A stretch of DNA of 64,000 nucleotides, taken from Pseudomonadota bacterium. GTDB lineage: Bacteria; Pseudomonadota; Alphaproteobacteria; SP197. A program made the translations under genes and the position numbers. The notes under the pieces were generated by a model. The model saw only the letters and a list, made by a program, of their open reading frames with translations. It searched no databases and was not told the origin of the DNA. The first letter of the stretch is position 1. Each line of letters starts with the position of its first letter. The stretch is from NCBI GenBank assembly GCA_039028155.1, contig JBCCIS010000001.1:62001-126000 (forward strand). Reading direction: 5' to 3'. This document shows, piece after piece, positions 18,430-27,797 of the stretch.

Positions 18430-20049
18430 ATGGCTCGTCTTGGGGGGCTTCACTTGCAGCTCGAACGGTCGATCGGCCTTATTGGCCTGACCTTCGTCGC
18501 GGTCGGCGGCGTGCTGGGTTCCGGATGGCTGTTTGCGCCGCTCCTGGCGGCCGAGCAAGCAGGCCCCGCTGCCGTGCTGGCCTGGGTCATCGGCGCGTTC
18601 GCCGTCCTGCTGCTGGCGATGACATTCGCCGAGGTCACGGCAATCCTGCCCGTCGCCGGCGGCTTGGCGCGCATCCCCTATTTCAGCCACGGTAACGTGG
18701 TTGCCGGGATCATGGGTTGGACCGCCTGGATCGGCTACGCGGTCATGGCGCCGATCGAAGTCTCGATCATGCTGAACTACTTGGCACCGGAGGCTCCCTG
18801 GGCATTCGGGGCCAATTCGACACGCGATGCCATCGTACTGTCGCCTTACGGTGTCGGCCTGGTGGTTCTCATGATGGCGGTCATGACCGTCATCAACGCC
18901 TTTGGCGTCGCCTTCTTCGCGCGGATCAACACATCGCTGACCTGGTTCAAGATCATCCTGCCGATCGTCGTTGGCGTCATCCTGATCGCCAGCCGGTTTG
19001 ATGTGTCGAACTTCACCGATCACGGAGGATTTGCGCCGTTCGGCCTGTCAGGCGTCTTCGCAGCCGTGACCACCGGTGGTGTCGTGTTCGCCTTCATCGG
19101 CTTCCGCCACGCCATCGACATGGCTGGCGAGACCAAGAACCCCCAGGTGACGATCCCGATCGCGTTGGTATTGGCCCTCGTAATCTGCGGCGGCATCTAT
19201 CTGCTTCTGCAAGTCGCCTTCATCGGCGCTCTCGACAAACAGGAGCTGGCCAACGGTTGGAAAGGGATCACCTTCGGCCATGACGGCGGGCCCTTGGCGG
19301 CGATTGCGCAAACACTCGCGTTGTTGTGGCTGGTATCCGTGATCGTCGGCGGCGCGATCATCTCGCCATTTGGCTCGGCCCTGGTCGCAACCGGCTCCAA
19401 CGGGCGTCTGGTGATGGCGCTTGCGAACAACGGATTTTTCGGCGCGACGCTCAAAAAGCTGTCGCCACGCGGCGTGCCGCTGCACGCGCTTGTCTTGAAC
19501 CTGGTCGTCGGAACGATCGCGGTCATCGCGCTGCCGTTTCACGAGCTCGTCGCCCTGAACTCGTCGGCCATCACCCTGTCGCTGGCATCGGGCCCCCTGG
19601 CACTCTTGGCCTTGCGCCGCCTGGCGCCCAATCAGGAACGCTGGTTTCGGCTGCCGGCCGCGCCCGTTCTGGCGGGCCTGGCGTTCATCTTTGCGACACT
19701 GATCGTCTACTGGTCGGGCTGGGATACGTTGCAGAGCCTGGGTCTGGCGATGGGGGTTGGCGTCGTCTTCTTTGTCTGGCGTCACCGCAGCACAGGTCTT
19801 CAGGGGCTGGAACTGCGGGGCGCAAACTGGCTCCTCCCCTACATCGCCGCCATCGGCCTGGTGTCGGCGTTCGGCCAGTTCGACGGCAGCGGCGACATCC
19901 CGCTGGGCTGGGACATGGCCATCCTGGCGGCGGTGTCCGTGGTGCTTCTCGTGCTTGCGGTGCGGGTCAGGATAAGCCGTGAAAAGTTCCAACAACGCCA
20001 CCGCATGAGCGTCGCAACGGCGGACCCGCCACCGCAAGACATACAGTAA
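18430..20049 (+). CDS. APC-superfamily amino acid/amine permease
   Basis: A 539-aa membrane protein with about 12-13 hydrophobic segments. The first segment (GLTFVAVGGVLGSGWLFAP) carries the G-S/A-G-x-x unwound helix motif of amino acid/polyamine/organocation transporters. A second conserved loop is FIGFRHAIDMAGETKNP (about residue 235). It likely imports an amino acid or small amine by proton or sodium symport. The start is placed at ATG 18430 with an upstream AGG-rich site; 18391 is a longer alternative. Substrate unknown. Divergence from the betaine transporter suggests a nitrogenous osmolyte, but that is inference. Confidence 0.85.
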   Translation: MARLGGLHLQLERSIGLIGLTFVAVGGVLGSGWLFAPLLAAEQAGPAAVLAWVIGAFAVLLLAMTFAEVTAILPVAGGLARIPYFSHGNVVAGIMGWTAWIGYAVMAPIEVSIMLNYLAPEAPWAFGANSTRDAIVLSPYGVGLVVLMMAVMTVINAFGVAFFARINTSLTWFKIILPIVVGVILIASRFDVSNFTDHGGFAPFGLSGVFAAVTTGGVVFAFIGFRHAIDMAGETKNPQVTIPIALVLALVICGGIYLLLQVAFIGALDKQELANGWKGITFGHDGGPLAAIAQTLALLWLVSVIVGGAIISPFGSALVATGSNGRLVMALANNGFFGATLKKLSPRGVPLHALVLNLVVGTIAVIALPFHELVALNSSAITLSLASGPLALLALRRLAPNQERWFRLPAAPVLAGLAFIFATLIVYWSGWDTLQSLGLAMGVGVVFFVWRHRSTGLQGLELRGANWLLPYIAAIGLVSAFGQFDGSGDIPLGWDMAILAAVSVVLLVLAVRVRISREKFQQRHRMSVATADPPPQDIQ

Positions 20050-20242
20050 CAGTCAAACATTCAGACAAGCCTTCCAGCAAGTTTCCGTGCTAGACTTACC
20101 TGATCGCATGGCGGCTCCCCCATCGCTCGGCTATTACTTGCCAATCCGTGATCGACGTACGTCCGACTCGGTGGAGAGGGGTGGAGCACATAGCAGCGGT
20201 CCATGTGGGTTTGGCGGTGCCTGGTGACGTCGTGGAGGTGTA

Positions 20243-20605
20243 ATGGGTTCATCGATTTTGGTTGTCGACGACAGCAAGCTCGCGCGACTTATGGTGACCA
20301 ACCTGATCGTCGAGCGTTGGCCGCAGGCACAGATCGAGGAAGCGGAAAGTGCGGACGAGGCATTTCTCGCCATCGAAAAGAACATTCCCGACCACGTCAT
20401 CATCGACCACAACATGCCAGGCATGGACGGGCTTGACCTGGCGCGCCAATTGCGCGACGTCGCGCCGCAAGCGAGCCTTACCTTGTTGACCGCGAACATT
20501 CAGGTTTCGATCCGCGAACAGGCGGAAGCGCTGGGCTGTCGGTTTATCGCCAAGCCCGTCAACGAAGAAAAGATCTCTGACTTGCTGGCGGAGCTTGGCG
20601 ACTGA
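20243..20605 (+). CDS. Single-domain CheY-like response regulator
   Basis: A 120-aa receiver domain without output. The acidic pocket is D9/D10, the phosphoacceptor is D55 (HVIIDHNMPGMDG), and the switch residues are T83 and K104 (AKPVNEE). A strong ribosome-binding site (GGAGGTG) lies 4-5 bp before the ATG. The stop is 4 bp before the cheC start. The likely job is to carry phosphate from the hybrid kinase or CheA to the motor or another partner, with CheC next door as its phosphatase. Confidence 0.9.
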   Translation: MGSSILVVDDSKLARLMVTNLIVERWPQAQIEEAESADEAFLAIEKNIPDHVIIDHNMPGMDGLDLARQLRDVAPQASLTLLTANIQVSIREQAEALGCRFIAKPVNEEKISDLLAELGD

Positions 20606-20609
20606 GCCG

Positions 20610-21218
20610 ATGACGCAGTACTTCACGGCGGACGAGAGCGATGCCTTTACCGAGATCTTCAACATCGGTGCGGGCAAAGCCGCCAACGCGCTCAGCGAGT
20701 TACTCGATACACCGATCGAGTTCACGGTCCCCTATTGCGTTATCCTGCCGGTCGATCACGCGGCCGACTTCTTGCGCGACCGGTTCGGCACCAACATCAG
20801 CATGATCAGCCAGGACTTCTCCGGCCCCTTTGACGGATCGGCCCTGCTGATGTTCCAGGAAGCTAGCAGCCTGAAACTCGCCCAGAGCGTTCTGGGCGGT
20901 GATGAACCGGTTGAAACCCTGACCGAGCTGGAGCGCGAGGCGCTGACGGAAATCGGCAACATCGTGCTCAATGCCTGCTTGAGCAGCTTTGGCGACCTGC
21001 TCGAACGCGAGGTCGCCACATCCTTGCCGCGCTTTTCGCTTGGCGACAGCGCGGAACTTCTGAACCAAACCAGTGGTTATGACCTGGTCCTGATCGTCAA
21101 AGTCGATTTTCGTGTCAGGGGTGGCGAAATCGAAGGCTACGTCACCTTCGTGTTAAACATCGACTCGGTAAAGGCCTTTCGCGAGGCCGCCAGCCGATTG
21201 ATGGAGAGCCTGCACTGA
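20610..21218 (+). CDS. CheC-family CheY-P phosphatase
   Basis: A 202-aa CheC/CheX/FliY-fold protein. Both phosphatase half-sites are intact. The first is DAFTEIFN, then 22 residues to P. The second is ALTEIGNIVLNACLSSFGD with the same E-x2-N-x22-P spacing. The family dephosphorylates CheY-P and often pairs with CheD; no cheD is in the window. It lies between a single-domain receiver and a hybrid kinase, so it probably acts on one of those receivers. A TTG at 20595 would overlap the previous gene; ATG 20610 is preferred. Confidence 0.87.
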   Translation: MTQYFTADESDAFTEIFNIGAGKAANALSELLDTPIEFTVPYCVILPVDHAADFLRDRFGTNISMISQDFSGPFDGSALLMFQEASSLKLAQSVLGGDEPVETLTELEREALTEIGNIVLNACLSSFGDLLEREVATSLPRFSLGDSAELLNQTSGYDLVLIVKVDFRVRGGEIEGYVTFVLNIDSVKAFREAASRLMESLH

Positions 21219-21226
21219 GGCAGTGA

Positions 21227-23602
21227 ATGGCAAGCGCGCGCGCTGAGCTGGAGAACAACCTGGAAGCCGTCGACCTGTTCGGCGCGGCGCTGGGCCGGTG
21301 CGACAACGGCGTCGCCCTGCTCGACGATAGTCGGAACATCGTCTTCTGGAACGACTGGATGGTCAGCGCCAGCAACATCGCCGGCGGCGATGCGCTTGGC
21401 CAAAACCTCAGTCAGCTCTTCCCTGAGGCGCAGTTGCGCCGCGTTGACCGCGCCATCGCCGCGGCGTTGGAGGATCGCCAGGCATCGGTCCTCTCGCGCG
21501 CGCTCAACCCGACGCTGTTTCCGCTGTTCCACAGGACGGCAAAAGGCAAACGGGGGGGCGCCATCGAACATCAGGCCGTGATCAAGCCGCTCGATACCGT
21601 TGCCGGACGGTATTGCCTGCTGCAGATTTTTGATGTTTCCGATGCCGTTCACCGCGAGCGGTACCTGAAGGACCAGGCGGCGACATTGAGCCGGTTGGCC
21701 GACGAACTGACGGCAAGCGAACAACGATTGCGCCGTCTTCTCGAAGCAAGCCCGACCGGCGTCGCTATCATCGCCAATGACGGCATCATACAGTTCGCCA
21801 ATCGCCGTCTGGCCGAACTGTTCCTGGCGACGACGGGCGCGGTCGCCGGGCGTCATCTCGCCGACTTCTTCATCGAGCCGACCGATCTGGTCGAACGCGC
21901 GCGCCAAGGGGTCGAGCGCCTGGAGGTTCGTTTCCGCCGCAACGACGGTTCGAACCTGTGGGCGCAAGTAACCGGCGAGGAGATACGCTACGAGGACGCC
22001 ACGGCCGTGCTGTGCTGGGTCTATGACATCTCCGAGCAAAAGGAAGCCGAGCTGCTGCTGACCGGCGAACGTGACCGGGCACAACACATTGCTCAGACCA
22101 AGACCGACTTCCTGGCCATGGTCAGCCATGAGATCCGCACGCCGCTGAACGGCATTCTGGGCATGGCCCATATGCTGGGCGATACCGGTCTTGAGGCGCG
22201 CCAGCGCGAGTTCGTCGACACCATCCAGTACTCGGGCGAAGCGCTGCTGACGATCTTGAACGAAGTCCTCGATCTCTCGAAGTTCGAGGCTGGCGGCCTG
22301 AAGCTCGAAGAAAGCGACGTCGACATACGCCGCCTTGTCGACAGCATGATGATGTTGATGTCGGCGCGCGCCGGCGAAAAGGACCTGGATCTCAGCGCGC
22401 GGATCAACGACGACGTGCATGAGGTCGTGGTCGGTGACGCCGGGCGGCTGCGGCAGGTCCTGCTGAACCTGATCGGTAATGCAATCAAGTTTACCGAACA
22501 AGGCTCCGTTGTCGTCTCGGTCGAGCAGCTTGGCCAAACCGATGATGACGTCACGCTGATGTTCTCGGTGACCGACAGCGGAATCGGCGTGCCGGAGGAC
22601 GTCCGCAGCAAGCTCTTCACCGAGTTTTACCAGGTCGACCCCTCGATCTCGCGCCGCTTCGGCGGTACCGGGTTGGGCTTGGCGATCTGCCGGCGCATCG
22701 TCGAGGCGATGGACGGCACCATCGGTGTCGACAGCACGCCCGGCGACGGTAGTCACTTCTGGTTCCAGGTCACGCTGGAAAAGGGTGACCCCGACCGTGC
22801 GTCATCGCCGCGCGCGGTGCGCGCCACCGTCGCCGACGTCCCACGATTGAAGGTTCTGTTGGTCGAGGACAACGAGATCAACCAGAAGGTCGCCTTGGGC
22901 ATGCTGGCACGCGACAATCACGATGTCAGCGTCGTCGCCGACGGCCAGGGCGCCATTGATCACGTGCGGCGCGAGACGTTCGACCTGGTGCTGATGGACA
23001 TACAACTGCCGGGCATGGACGGCCTTGAAGCGACGCGCCGCATCCGCGCGCTGGACGACATCGAGAAGGCCAATACACCAATCGTGGCGCTGACCGCCAA
23101 CGCGATGCCGGAGGATGTTCAGACCTGCCTGGCCGCAGGCATGAACGACGTCCTGGCGAAACCGATTGATCCCGGGCGGTTGAACAAGGCCATACTCGAT
23201 GTCGCCGACCTGCCGGTGCCGACGGCTGGAGGCCGCAGACCTGCCGCGGTCGTCGACGGCATCGATTGGTCGACCATTGATGGCCTGACCGAGACCATCG
23301 GCTCCGACAAGCTGGTCGAACTGTTCGACCTGTTCGACACCTCGTGGAGGGAAACACTGGATGAGATGACGGGTGCCATCGACTCAGGCGACCGCGATGG
23401 TCTCAAACAACTCGCCCATCGTCTGAAGGGCAGCGCGCTGAATCTGGGATTGCATGGAATCAGCGACGCGACCGTCGCCATCGAAAATGGCATCCGCCAG
23501 GAAGCGCCGTTGGAAGGCTTCGCGCCGATGGTCAGCGAGTTGGAAACACTTTGCCGCGAGACTCAGTCGGCCCTCAATAAAGTGCGGCCCGTTATCTCCT
23601 AG
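21227..23602 (+). CDS. Hybrid sensor histidine kinase (PAS-PAS-HisKA-HATPase-REC-HPt)
   Basis: A 791-aa cytosolic multidomain kinase; no membrane segment is visible. Two PAS-like domains lie at about residues 15-135 and 165-275, joined by a short coiled coil. HisKA has H301 in MVSHEIRTPLNG. HATPase_c shows LIGNAIKFTEQG and GTGLGLAICRRIVE. A receiver (about 545-665) has D591 in LVLMDIQLPGMDG. The C-terminal HPt has H731 in LAHRLKGSALNLG. All four phosphorelay residues are present, so a full intramolecular relay is possible. Its stop shares the palindrome CTAG with the cheA stop on the other strand. Confidence 0.93.
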   Translation: MASARAELENNLEAVDLFGAALGRCDNGVALLDDSRNIVFWNDWMVSASNIAGGDALGQNLSQLFPEAQLRRVDRAIAAALEDRQASVLSRALNPTLFPLFHRTAKGKRGGAIEHQAVIKPLDTVAGRYCLLQIFDVSDAVHRERYLKDQAATLSRLADELTASEQRLRRLLEASPTGVAIIANDGIIQFANRRLAELFLATTGAVAGRHLADFFIEPTDLVERARQGVERLEVRFRRNDGSNLWAQVTGEEIRYEDATAVLCWVYDISEQKEAELLLTGERDRAQHIAQTKTDFLAMVSHEIRTPLNGILGMAHMLGDTGLEARQREFVDTIQYSGEALLTILNEVLDLSKFEAGGLKLEESDVDIRRLVDSMMMLMSARAGEKDLDLSARINDDVHEVVVGDAGRLRQVLLNLIGNAIKFTEQGSVVVSVEQLGQTDDDVTLMFSVTDSGIGVPEDVRSKLFTEFYQVDPSISRRFGGTGLGLAICRRIVEAMDGTIGVDSTPGDGSHFWFQVTLEKGDPDRASSPRAVRATVADVPRLKVLLVEDNEINQKVALGMLARDNHDVSVVADGQGAIDHVRRETFDLVLMDIQLPGMDGLEATRRIRALDDIEKANTPIVALTANAMPEDVQTCLAAGMNDVLAKPIDPGRLNKAILDVADLPVPTAGGRRPAAVVDGIDWSTIDGLTETIGSDKLVELFDLFDTSWRETLDEMTGAIDSGDRDGLKQLAHRLKGSALNLGLHGISDATVAIENGIRQEAPLEGFAPMVSELETLCRETQSALNKVRPVIS

Positions 23603-26328
23603 CGCGGTGTCGCGGTGGCCCCCGAGAACGCCAGACGCATCAAGCCGTCGGGGTCCAGGATCAAGACGATGCGTCCGTCGCCCAGCGTCGACACACCGCC
23701 GATGCCAGGGATTGATGCAATGCCGGGATGGCTCTCCTTCACGTAGATATCCCGGCGGTTGATGACACGGTCGACACCGACGCCGAGCCGTCGTTGGCCC
23801 AACGCCAAAACGACAACACGGCGCTCGCCATTGATGGTGGTCGCTGACGGTACGTTCAATAGATCGCCCAAGCCGACAATCGGCAGCGGCGATTCCTGAC
23901 CTGCCCCAACCCGCTCCTCGGCCGCATTGGGGCTCGTGACCTGATGGACAAAACGTTCGGGGATGGCAAAGACCTGATCACCCTGCTGAACAACGACTGT
24001 CGTCTGGATAGCCGCGGAAAGCGGCAGATCCATAATGAACCGGGTACCCTTGCCCAAGCTGGTGCGGACACGTATCGCGCCGCCCAAACGCACGATCGCG
24101 CGGTCGACAACATCCATCCCGACGCCACGGCCCGACGTCTCCGTCACGGCTTTCGCGGTCGAGAAACCGGGCGCGAAAAGCAAGCGGCTGACGTCGTCGT
24201 CGGCCATTTCGGCGACGACTTCCTGGCTCGCCAGTTCCAGCTCGACGGCCCGCGCACGGATCTGATCCAGATCGATGCCACGCCCGTCATCACTGATTTC
24301 GATGATGACGCGGTCGCCGCGCTGTTCGGCCGATAGGGCGATCGTCGCCTGTTCGGGCTTGCCCAACGCACGCCGCTCTTCCGGCTGTTCGACGCCATGA
24401 TCGACCGCGTTGCGGATCATGTGGTTCAGCGGGTCGGAGAGAACATCGACCATGCCCTTGTCGATCCGCGCATCGCGGCTTTCGACGAGGACACGAATGT
24501 CCTTGTCGTGGCGCCGCGCCAGATCGCGTGCGACCCGCGGAAACCGCTGCAGCAGCGCATCGACCGGCACCACACGCAAGTCCAGTGCATCGCCTTGCAG
24601 CAGTTTCAGCGTACGTCCGAGATCCTCGGTCAGAGCGGTCAAGCGGCCGTTCCACTGCTCGAAGTGGCTGAGCAATTCGCCACAGTCGACACCCGCCTCG
24701 TCTGCCTGGCGTAACACGTTCATCAGCGCCGGCATCAGATCCGCCCTGCCGGTCGCATGTTCATAACCCGCCTGAATGTGGACGAGATCGCCGATGCGGT
24801 TCATGAACGAGTCGAGCGCCTGGCCGGTCACCCGTACCACGTGATCGCCCTGGCGCTCCTCGGTCTTGCGCCTCTGTGCCTGTCGCTCGCGGCCGTCGCA
24901 GACGTGAAACGCGGTCAACGACTGTGTCGGATCAATCGACGATAGGGCTTCGGCCAGATCATCCTCGGGCGTGCGCATGGCGATCAGCAATCGTGTTGCC
25001 GGCTGGCCATCCACATCGACGATGCGGCTGCCGATCAAGTCTCCATGCTCAGGAATCCATGCGGCCAGTTGATCGGCAAACTGGGGGTCGCTCTCAAGCT
25101 GCGCATCCAGTTCGACCAACTGAATGTTCGGATCGTCGGCGGCGGCACGCAAACGATCGGACGCATCACCAGGCAGCAACGCCAGAAGCGCCATGTCGAC
25201 GCCAAGCGCCTGCAGCCGGTCGCCGAGAACCGGGTCGACCAAGCCGTCGGAGGCGCCGCGCAACGCCTTGATCAATTCGTCGGCTTTCGATTCCGGCAAA
25301 TCCCCCGGCGGATCCAACGCAATGGTCGCGGCGATCCCTTCGGCCGCGTCCATCATCAGCTCCTTCAACTCATTGCTGATCGCGCCACGCCGCAGGACAT
25401 CGGCGCAAAGCCGCGCCACCCGGCCGCTATGGGCAAGCTCCAGCAGATCGGTGTGATCGGCGATCGCCTCCATGGCGAGCGCGGCCGCATCGGGGTCGTC
25501 ATCACGCGCTTCGCCGCTGAATAGGGCCGCAGCTCTGGCGCACAGCTTGCCGATATCGCCTGCGCCGCGTTGCGCGACCATATCCAACAAAACGAGACGG
25601 CCGGCGTCGCGGCCGGTCAACTCCTCCAAGGTGGCCAGACTGACCGCGGTGTCACGCAACAGGGCGACACCGGGACCATCGCGGTGCACGGCCCGGCTCA
25701 ATCCGCGCACACGCCGGCGGAACCCGTGCAGGCCGAGTTCGCCCGCGGCACTGTCCAGCTTGACGAGATCATCGTCGAGGGCGCGCATGGCATCCGACGA
25801 GGCCGACACCATCGCATCGACCAAGGCAGTCATGGTGACGAGCACCCGATCGGCGAACTTGGCCAACTCGTCGTCTGGCGAACCACCGGTCGTTTTCTCG
25901 CTCGAAGGCTCTGGCGCATCTGCCCCGGGCTCGGCGGCTGTCGAGCCGGCCAAGGTGTTTTTCAATGCTGGAACCAGGTCGTCGGGCGGAGGGCTATCGG
26001 CGCGTTCGGCGACCGCGCGCTCTTGCATCGATCGCAGCGCATCAAGCGCGCGCACCAGAATGTCGACCAGCGGCGCGCCCAGCGCCGTCTTGCCCTCACG
26101 GGCCGGCGCCAGCGCCGACTCCGCCGCGTGCGCCAAGACCTCCATGCCCGCCATGCCCATCGCCGCGGCAAGACCCTTCAGCGAGTGGAATGCACGGAAC
26201 AACGAAGCAATCGTCTCGTCGTCGGCCGCGGCGGCATCAAGGCCGCCAAGCATGGTCTCCAACCCGTCCAGATGCTCTTGCGTCTCGACCTCAAACTGCT
26301 GCCACAGCAATTCGGTGATATCGGCCAT
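23599..26328 (-). CDS. cheA: Chemotaxis histidine kinase CheA
   Basis: A 909-aa CheA. The P1 HPt has H48 in AFHSLKGLAAAMG. A long helical region (about residues 130-490) follows, longer than usual and possibly containing degenerate HPt-like modules. The P3 dimerisation segment starts near SFMNRIGDLVHIQAG. The ATPase has DPLNHMIRNAVDHGVE (N box), ISDDGRGID (G1) and SGRGVGMDVV (G2). A CheW-like P5 closes the chain. Last gene of the che operon, 3 bp after the receiver gene. It phosphorylates CheY and CheB in response to MCP signals. Confidence 0.95.
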   Translation of the reverse strand: MADITELLWQQFEVETQEHLDGLETMLGGLDAAAADDETIASLFRAFHSLKGLAAAMGMAGMEVLAHAAESALAPAREGKTALGAPLVDILVRALDALRSMQERAVAERADSPPPDDLVPALKNTLAGSTAAEPGADAPEPSSEKTTGGSPDDELAKFADRVLVTMTALVDAMVSASSDAMRALDDDLVKLDSAAGELGLHGFRRRVRGLSRAVHRDGPGVALLRDTAVSLATLEELTGRDAGRLVLLDMVAQRGAGDIGKLCARAAALFSGEARDDDPDAAALAMEAIADHTDLLELAHSGRVARLCADVLRRGAISNELKELMMDAAEGIAATIALDPPGDLPESKADELIKALRGASDGLVDPVLGDRLQALGVDMALLALLPGDASDRLRAAADDPNIQLVELDAQLESDPQFADQLAAWIPEHGDLIGSRIVDVDGQPATRLLIAMRTPEDDLAEALSSIDPTQSLTAFHVCDGRERQAQRRKTEERQGDHVVRVTGQALDSFMNRIGDLVHIQAGYEHATGRADLMPALMNVLRQADEAGVDCGELLSHFEQWNGRLTALTEDLGRTLKLLQGDALDLRVVPVDALLQRFPRVARDLARRHDKDIRVLVESRDARIDKGMVDVLSDPLNHMIRNAVDHGVEQPEERRALGKPEQATIALSAEQRGDRVIIEISDDGRGIDLDQIRARAVELELASQEVVAEMADDDVSRLLFAPGFSTAKAVTETSGRGVGMDVVDRAIVRLGGAIRVRTSLGKGTRFIMDLPLSAAIQTTVVVQQGDQVFAIPERFVHQVTSPNAAEERVGAGQESPLPIVGLGDLLNVPSATTINGERRVVVLALGQRRLGVGVDRVINRRDIYVKESHPGIASIPGIGGVSTLGDGRIVLILDPDGLMRLAFSGATATPR

Positions 26329-26331
26329 GGC

Positions 26332-26736
26332 CTACTTGATTCCCAGCGTGCGCCGCGCAGCCTTCAGAATATCGTGGCCACGCTTGGAATCGAGATCCAG
26401 GCTCAAGGCGCCGGACGGTTTGCCGACGACGTCGGCGGCGCCCAAGCGGCGCGCCTCGACCGCTTGCGGCGAGGCGATTTGTGCGATCGACGAGACAACG
26501 ATGACCTTGGCACGGCTGAACAGCGAAAGACGCTTCAGGGCCTCGATCCCGTCCATGACCGGCATTTCGATATCCAGCAGGATGAGGTCGGGATCAAGCT
26601 CGCGTGCCTGCTCGATCGCTTCGGCACCGTTCGCGGCCTGGCCAACCACATCGAAAGTCTCGTCGGCTGATACAAGGTCGGCCAGGACGGCGCGCATCAT
26701 GGTCGAATCATCGACGATCAGGACGGTCTTGGTCAT
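26332..26736 (-). CDS. CheY-like receiver resembling a CheB receiver domain
   Basis: A 134-aa single receiver domain. The pocket is D9/D10 (VLIVDDSTMMR), the phosphoacceptor lies in LILLDIEMPVMDG, and K is in VVGKPSGALSLDL. The alpha4-beta5-alpha5 region (RLGAADVVGKPSG) looks more like the receiver of CheB than like enteric CheY, so it may descend from a CheB that lost its methylesterase domain. It overlaps cheB by 4 bp and precedes cheA by 3 bp, and is therefore the likely main CheA target of this operon. Confidence 0.9.
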   Translation of the reverse strand: MTKTVLIVDDSTMMRAVLADLVSADETFDVVGQAANGAEAIEQARELDPDLILLDIEMPVMDGIEALKRLSLFSRAKVIVVSSIAQIASPQAVEARRLGAADVVGKPSGALSLDLDSKRGHDILKAARRTLGIK

Positions 26737-27797
26737 GGCGACACCGCCTTTTCCTGCGCCGCCGAAAACGCCGACAGCCGGCGCACGATACCGCCTATGG
26801 TGAGCACGTCACTGGCCGCGCCGTTGTCGATCGCGGCACGCGGCATACCGTCGACAACACAGGTTTCCGGCGACTGTACGAGGACCGGGTGACCTTTGTC
26901 GGCGAACGCCCGCGCGCCTTCGGCACCGTCCTGGCCCATACCGGTCAGGATGACGGCGACAGGATGTTTGGCGCATGTCAACGCGGTCTTCAGAACCAAG
27001 TCGGCCCAGGGATGCACCGGCTGGTCGGCCGTCACCGCGTGCATGATAGCCATGGCGCCACTGGTGTCGGTGACAATCTTGCTGTCGGTGCCGCCCGGCA
27101 GCACTACGATCGCGCCGTCGCGAAGGATCATGCCGCTTTCCGCCTCAACCACCTCGCGCCCGCTGCGTGTCGCGAGGTGGGTGGCAAAGTCGTGGGTGAA
27201 TCCACTCGGCATATGCTGCGCGATGACAATCGGCGGACCACCGGGCTCAAGGCCGGTGACGAACTCCGTCAACGCGCGGGGGCCACCGGTCGATGCCGCG
27301 ACGATCACAAGGTCGGTTTGCTCGTGCGTCGCACAGCTTCTCGCCGGTGCTATTGCCTTTTCCGGTTGGGCCGGCTTTCGGCGGGGCGGCGGCCCTTGTG
27401 TCACCCAATGGCGCACCTTGGCGGCCAATTCCTTTTGGATCCACGCCATGTCCAGATCGGCGAGATCACTGCCCTTTGCCACGATGTCGACGGCGCCCAG
27501 GTCAAGCGCGCGGATGGTAGCGCGCGCGCCTTCACGTGTCTCTGTGCTGACCATGATGACCGGACAAAGCTGATCGGCCGCGATCGTCTTCAGTGCGGCC
27601 AGCCCATCCATGCCGGGCATGATGATATCAAGTGTCATGATGTCCGGGCGGATGCGCCGCGCCAGATCAATCGCCTCCTCGCCGTCGCGGCCCTCGCCGA
27701 CAACGGAAATACCATCGGCTTCCAACATCTGCCGTATGGCGATGCGCATGAAGGCGGAATCGTCGACAACCACGGCGCGGATCGAATCGGACGTCAT
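26733..27797 (-). CDS. cheB: Chemotaxis protein-glutamate methylesterase/deamidase CheB
   Basis: A 354-aa CheB. The receiver spans about residues 1-125 (AVVVDDSAFMR; TLDIIMPGMDG). The C-terminal methylesterase shows the triad environment: Ser in VAASTGGPRAL, His in VIAQHMPSGFT and Asp in LTGMGQDGAEG. It removes methyl groups from MCPs when phosphorylated by CheA. ATG 27797 overlaps the cheW stop (ATGA). A much longer in-frame extension upstream lies inside cheW and is rejected. It works against CheR in adaptation. Confidence 0.95.
   Translation of the reverse strand: MTSDSIRAVVVDDSAFMRIAIRQMLEADGISVVGEGRDGEEAIDLARRIRPDIMTLDIIMPGMDGLAALKTIAADQLCPVIMVSTETREGARATIRALDLGAVDIVAKGSDLADLDMAWIQKELAAKVRHWVTQGPPPRRKPAQPEKAIAPARSCATHEQTDLVIVAASTGGPRALTEFVTGLEPGGPPIVIAQHMPSGFTHDFATHLATRSGREVVEAESGMILRDGAIVVLPGGTDSKIVTDTSGAMAIMHAVTADQPVHPWADLVLKTALTCAKHPVAVILTGMGQDGAEGARAFADKGHPVLVQSPETCVVDGMPRAAIDNGAASDVLTIGGIVRRLSAFSAAQEKAVSP

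Noticed and set aside
21137-22756. 539-codon minus-strand open frame
   Set aside because: Antisense to the hybrid kinase, whose domains are intact.
25472-26803. 443-codon plus-strand open frame, very Ser/Arg/Ala rich
   Set aside because: Antisense to cheA and the receiver gene; low-complexity shadow.
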